A DNA stretch of 7,250 nucleotides from an uncultured Anaerosacchariphilus sp. (lineage in GTDB: Bacteria; Bacillota; Clostridia; Lachnospirales; Lachnospiraceae), in NCBI GenBank assembly GCA_934373375.1, contig CAKROP010000104.1, forward strand, positions 1 through 7,250, in the 5' to 3' direction. Position numbers and translations under genes: made by a program. The notes under the pieces were generated by a model. That model made no database searches and had not been told where the DNA came from. It saw nothing but the letters and a program-made list of their open reading frames with translations. Shown piece by piece: positions 7,008 through 7,250 of the stretch. The stretch's first letter is position 1, and every line of letters starts with the position of its first letter.

Positions 7008-7048
7008 GGGGCTGCCGCAAAACGTTCTGCACATTCCACAACAGCCCC
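7008..7048 (-). other. RNA hairpin between the two NEAT-like genes
   Basis: In the minus-strand RNA, GGGGCUGUUGUGGAA (7048-7034) pairs with UUUUGCGGCAGCCCC (7022-7008) along all 15 positions, with five G-U wobbles and an 11-base loop. In the plus-strand RNA those five pairs become A/C mismatches, so the structure belongs to the operon transcript. It is followed by CCUUGUUC rather than a clean U tract. It may be a leaky terminator or attenuator, or a stabilising stem, placed 18 bases before the GAGGGG ribosome binding site of the next gene. Confidence 0.65.
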
Positions 7049-7113
7049 TGCATTTTACTTATTCGTAACAGTTCAATCCCCTGAACAGTTACATTTATTC
7101 TGCGTTTCGCGTA

Positions 7114-7250
7114 TTAGTCCTGAAGAAGCTCCGGATTGGATACGCTGACCTTATGGTCATACCATACGCCCTTGGTTCCGATCAGCGCCAGATCGAATTC
7201 CTCGTCCAGTGCCGGAACCGGTACGTCGAAGGCATTGGCCTCCTCCGGCT
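7114..7250 (-). CDS. NEAT-like domain protein, C-terminal fragment
   Basis: The last 44 codons of a gene entering from the right edge end at TAA (7116-7114). The reading frame is recognised by its similarity to the downstream 152-residue protein: FDVPVPALDEEFDL here against FEIPVDVFDEEIDV there, followed by a last beta strand WYDHKVSVS against TPHEVEYTL. The YDH motif matches the last strand of classical heme-binding NEAT domains, where the Tyr ligates heme iron. The second Tyr of the usual YxxxY pair is Val here. No membrane anchor or sorting signal follows the domain before the stop, so the protein ends as free or differently attached. It is the first visible gene of the uptake operon. Confidence 0.6.
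   Translation of the reverse strand, partial: PEEANAFDVPVPALDEEFDLALIGTKGVWYDHKVSVSNPELLQD

Overview
The window reads as a chromosomal segment from a Firmicute of the Clostridia, most likely a gut Lachnospiraceae-type organism. The reasons are strong AGGAGG-type ribosome binding sites, moderately high GC genes separated by AT-richer gaps, LxAC lipoprotein signals, a DUF5688-like protein (a family I know mainly from Lachnospiraceae and relatives) and a clostridial-style FecCD transporter. Every gene I can support lies on the minus strand, so transcription runs from high to low coordinates.

Right half (7250 to 3113): an iron- or heme-complex uptake operon. It holds the tail of a NEAT-like surface domain gene (ends 7114), a second small NEAT-like protein with a C-terminal membrane anchor (6976-6518), a lipoprotein solute-binding protein (6521-5379), a FecCD-type permease (5276-4233) and its ATPase (4228-3113). 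The small NEAT-like gene overlaps the binding-protein gene by 4 bp, and the permease and ATPase genes are 4 bp apart. A large hairpin with a U tract (3096-3031) closes the operon. The likely scheme is that NEAT-like proteins capture the ligand at the surface, the lipoprotein takes it up, and the permease/ATPase pair imports it.

Middle gap (3030 to 2722): no convincing gene. It holds a good promoter (2932-2904), a leader of about 175 nt with a 12-bp dyad, and a strong ribosome binding site in front of a GTG start.

Left half (2721 to 1): a DUF5688-like protein of unknown function (2721-1726), a PD-(D/E)XK restriction-endonuclease-like protein with a C-terminal winged helix (1674-373), and the 5' end of a barnase-like ribonuclease lipoprotein (from 302, running out of the window). 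No DNA methyltransferase is present anywhere in the window, which makes the nuclease the most interesting element. The three genes may share one transcript from the 2932-2904 promoter, because I see no terminator between them.
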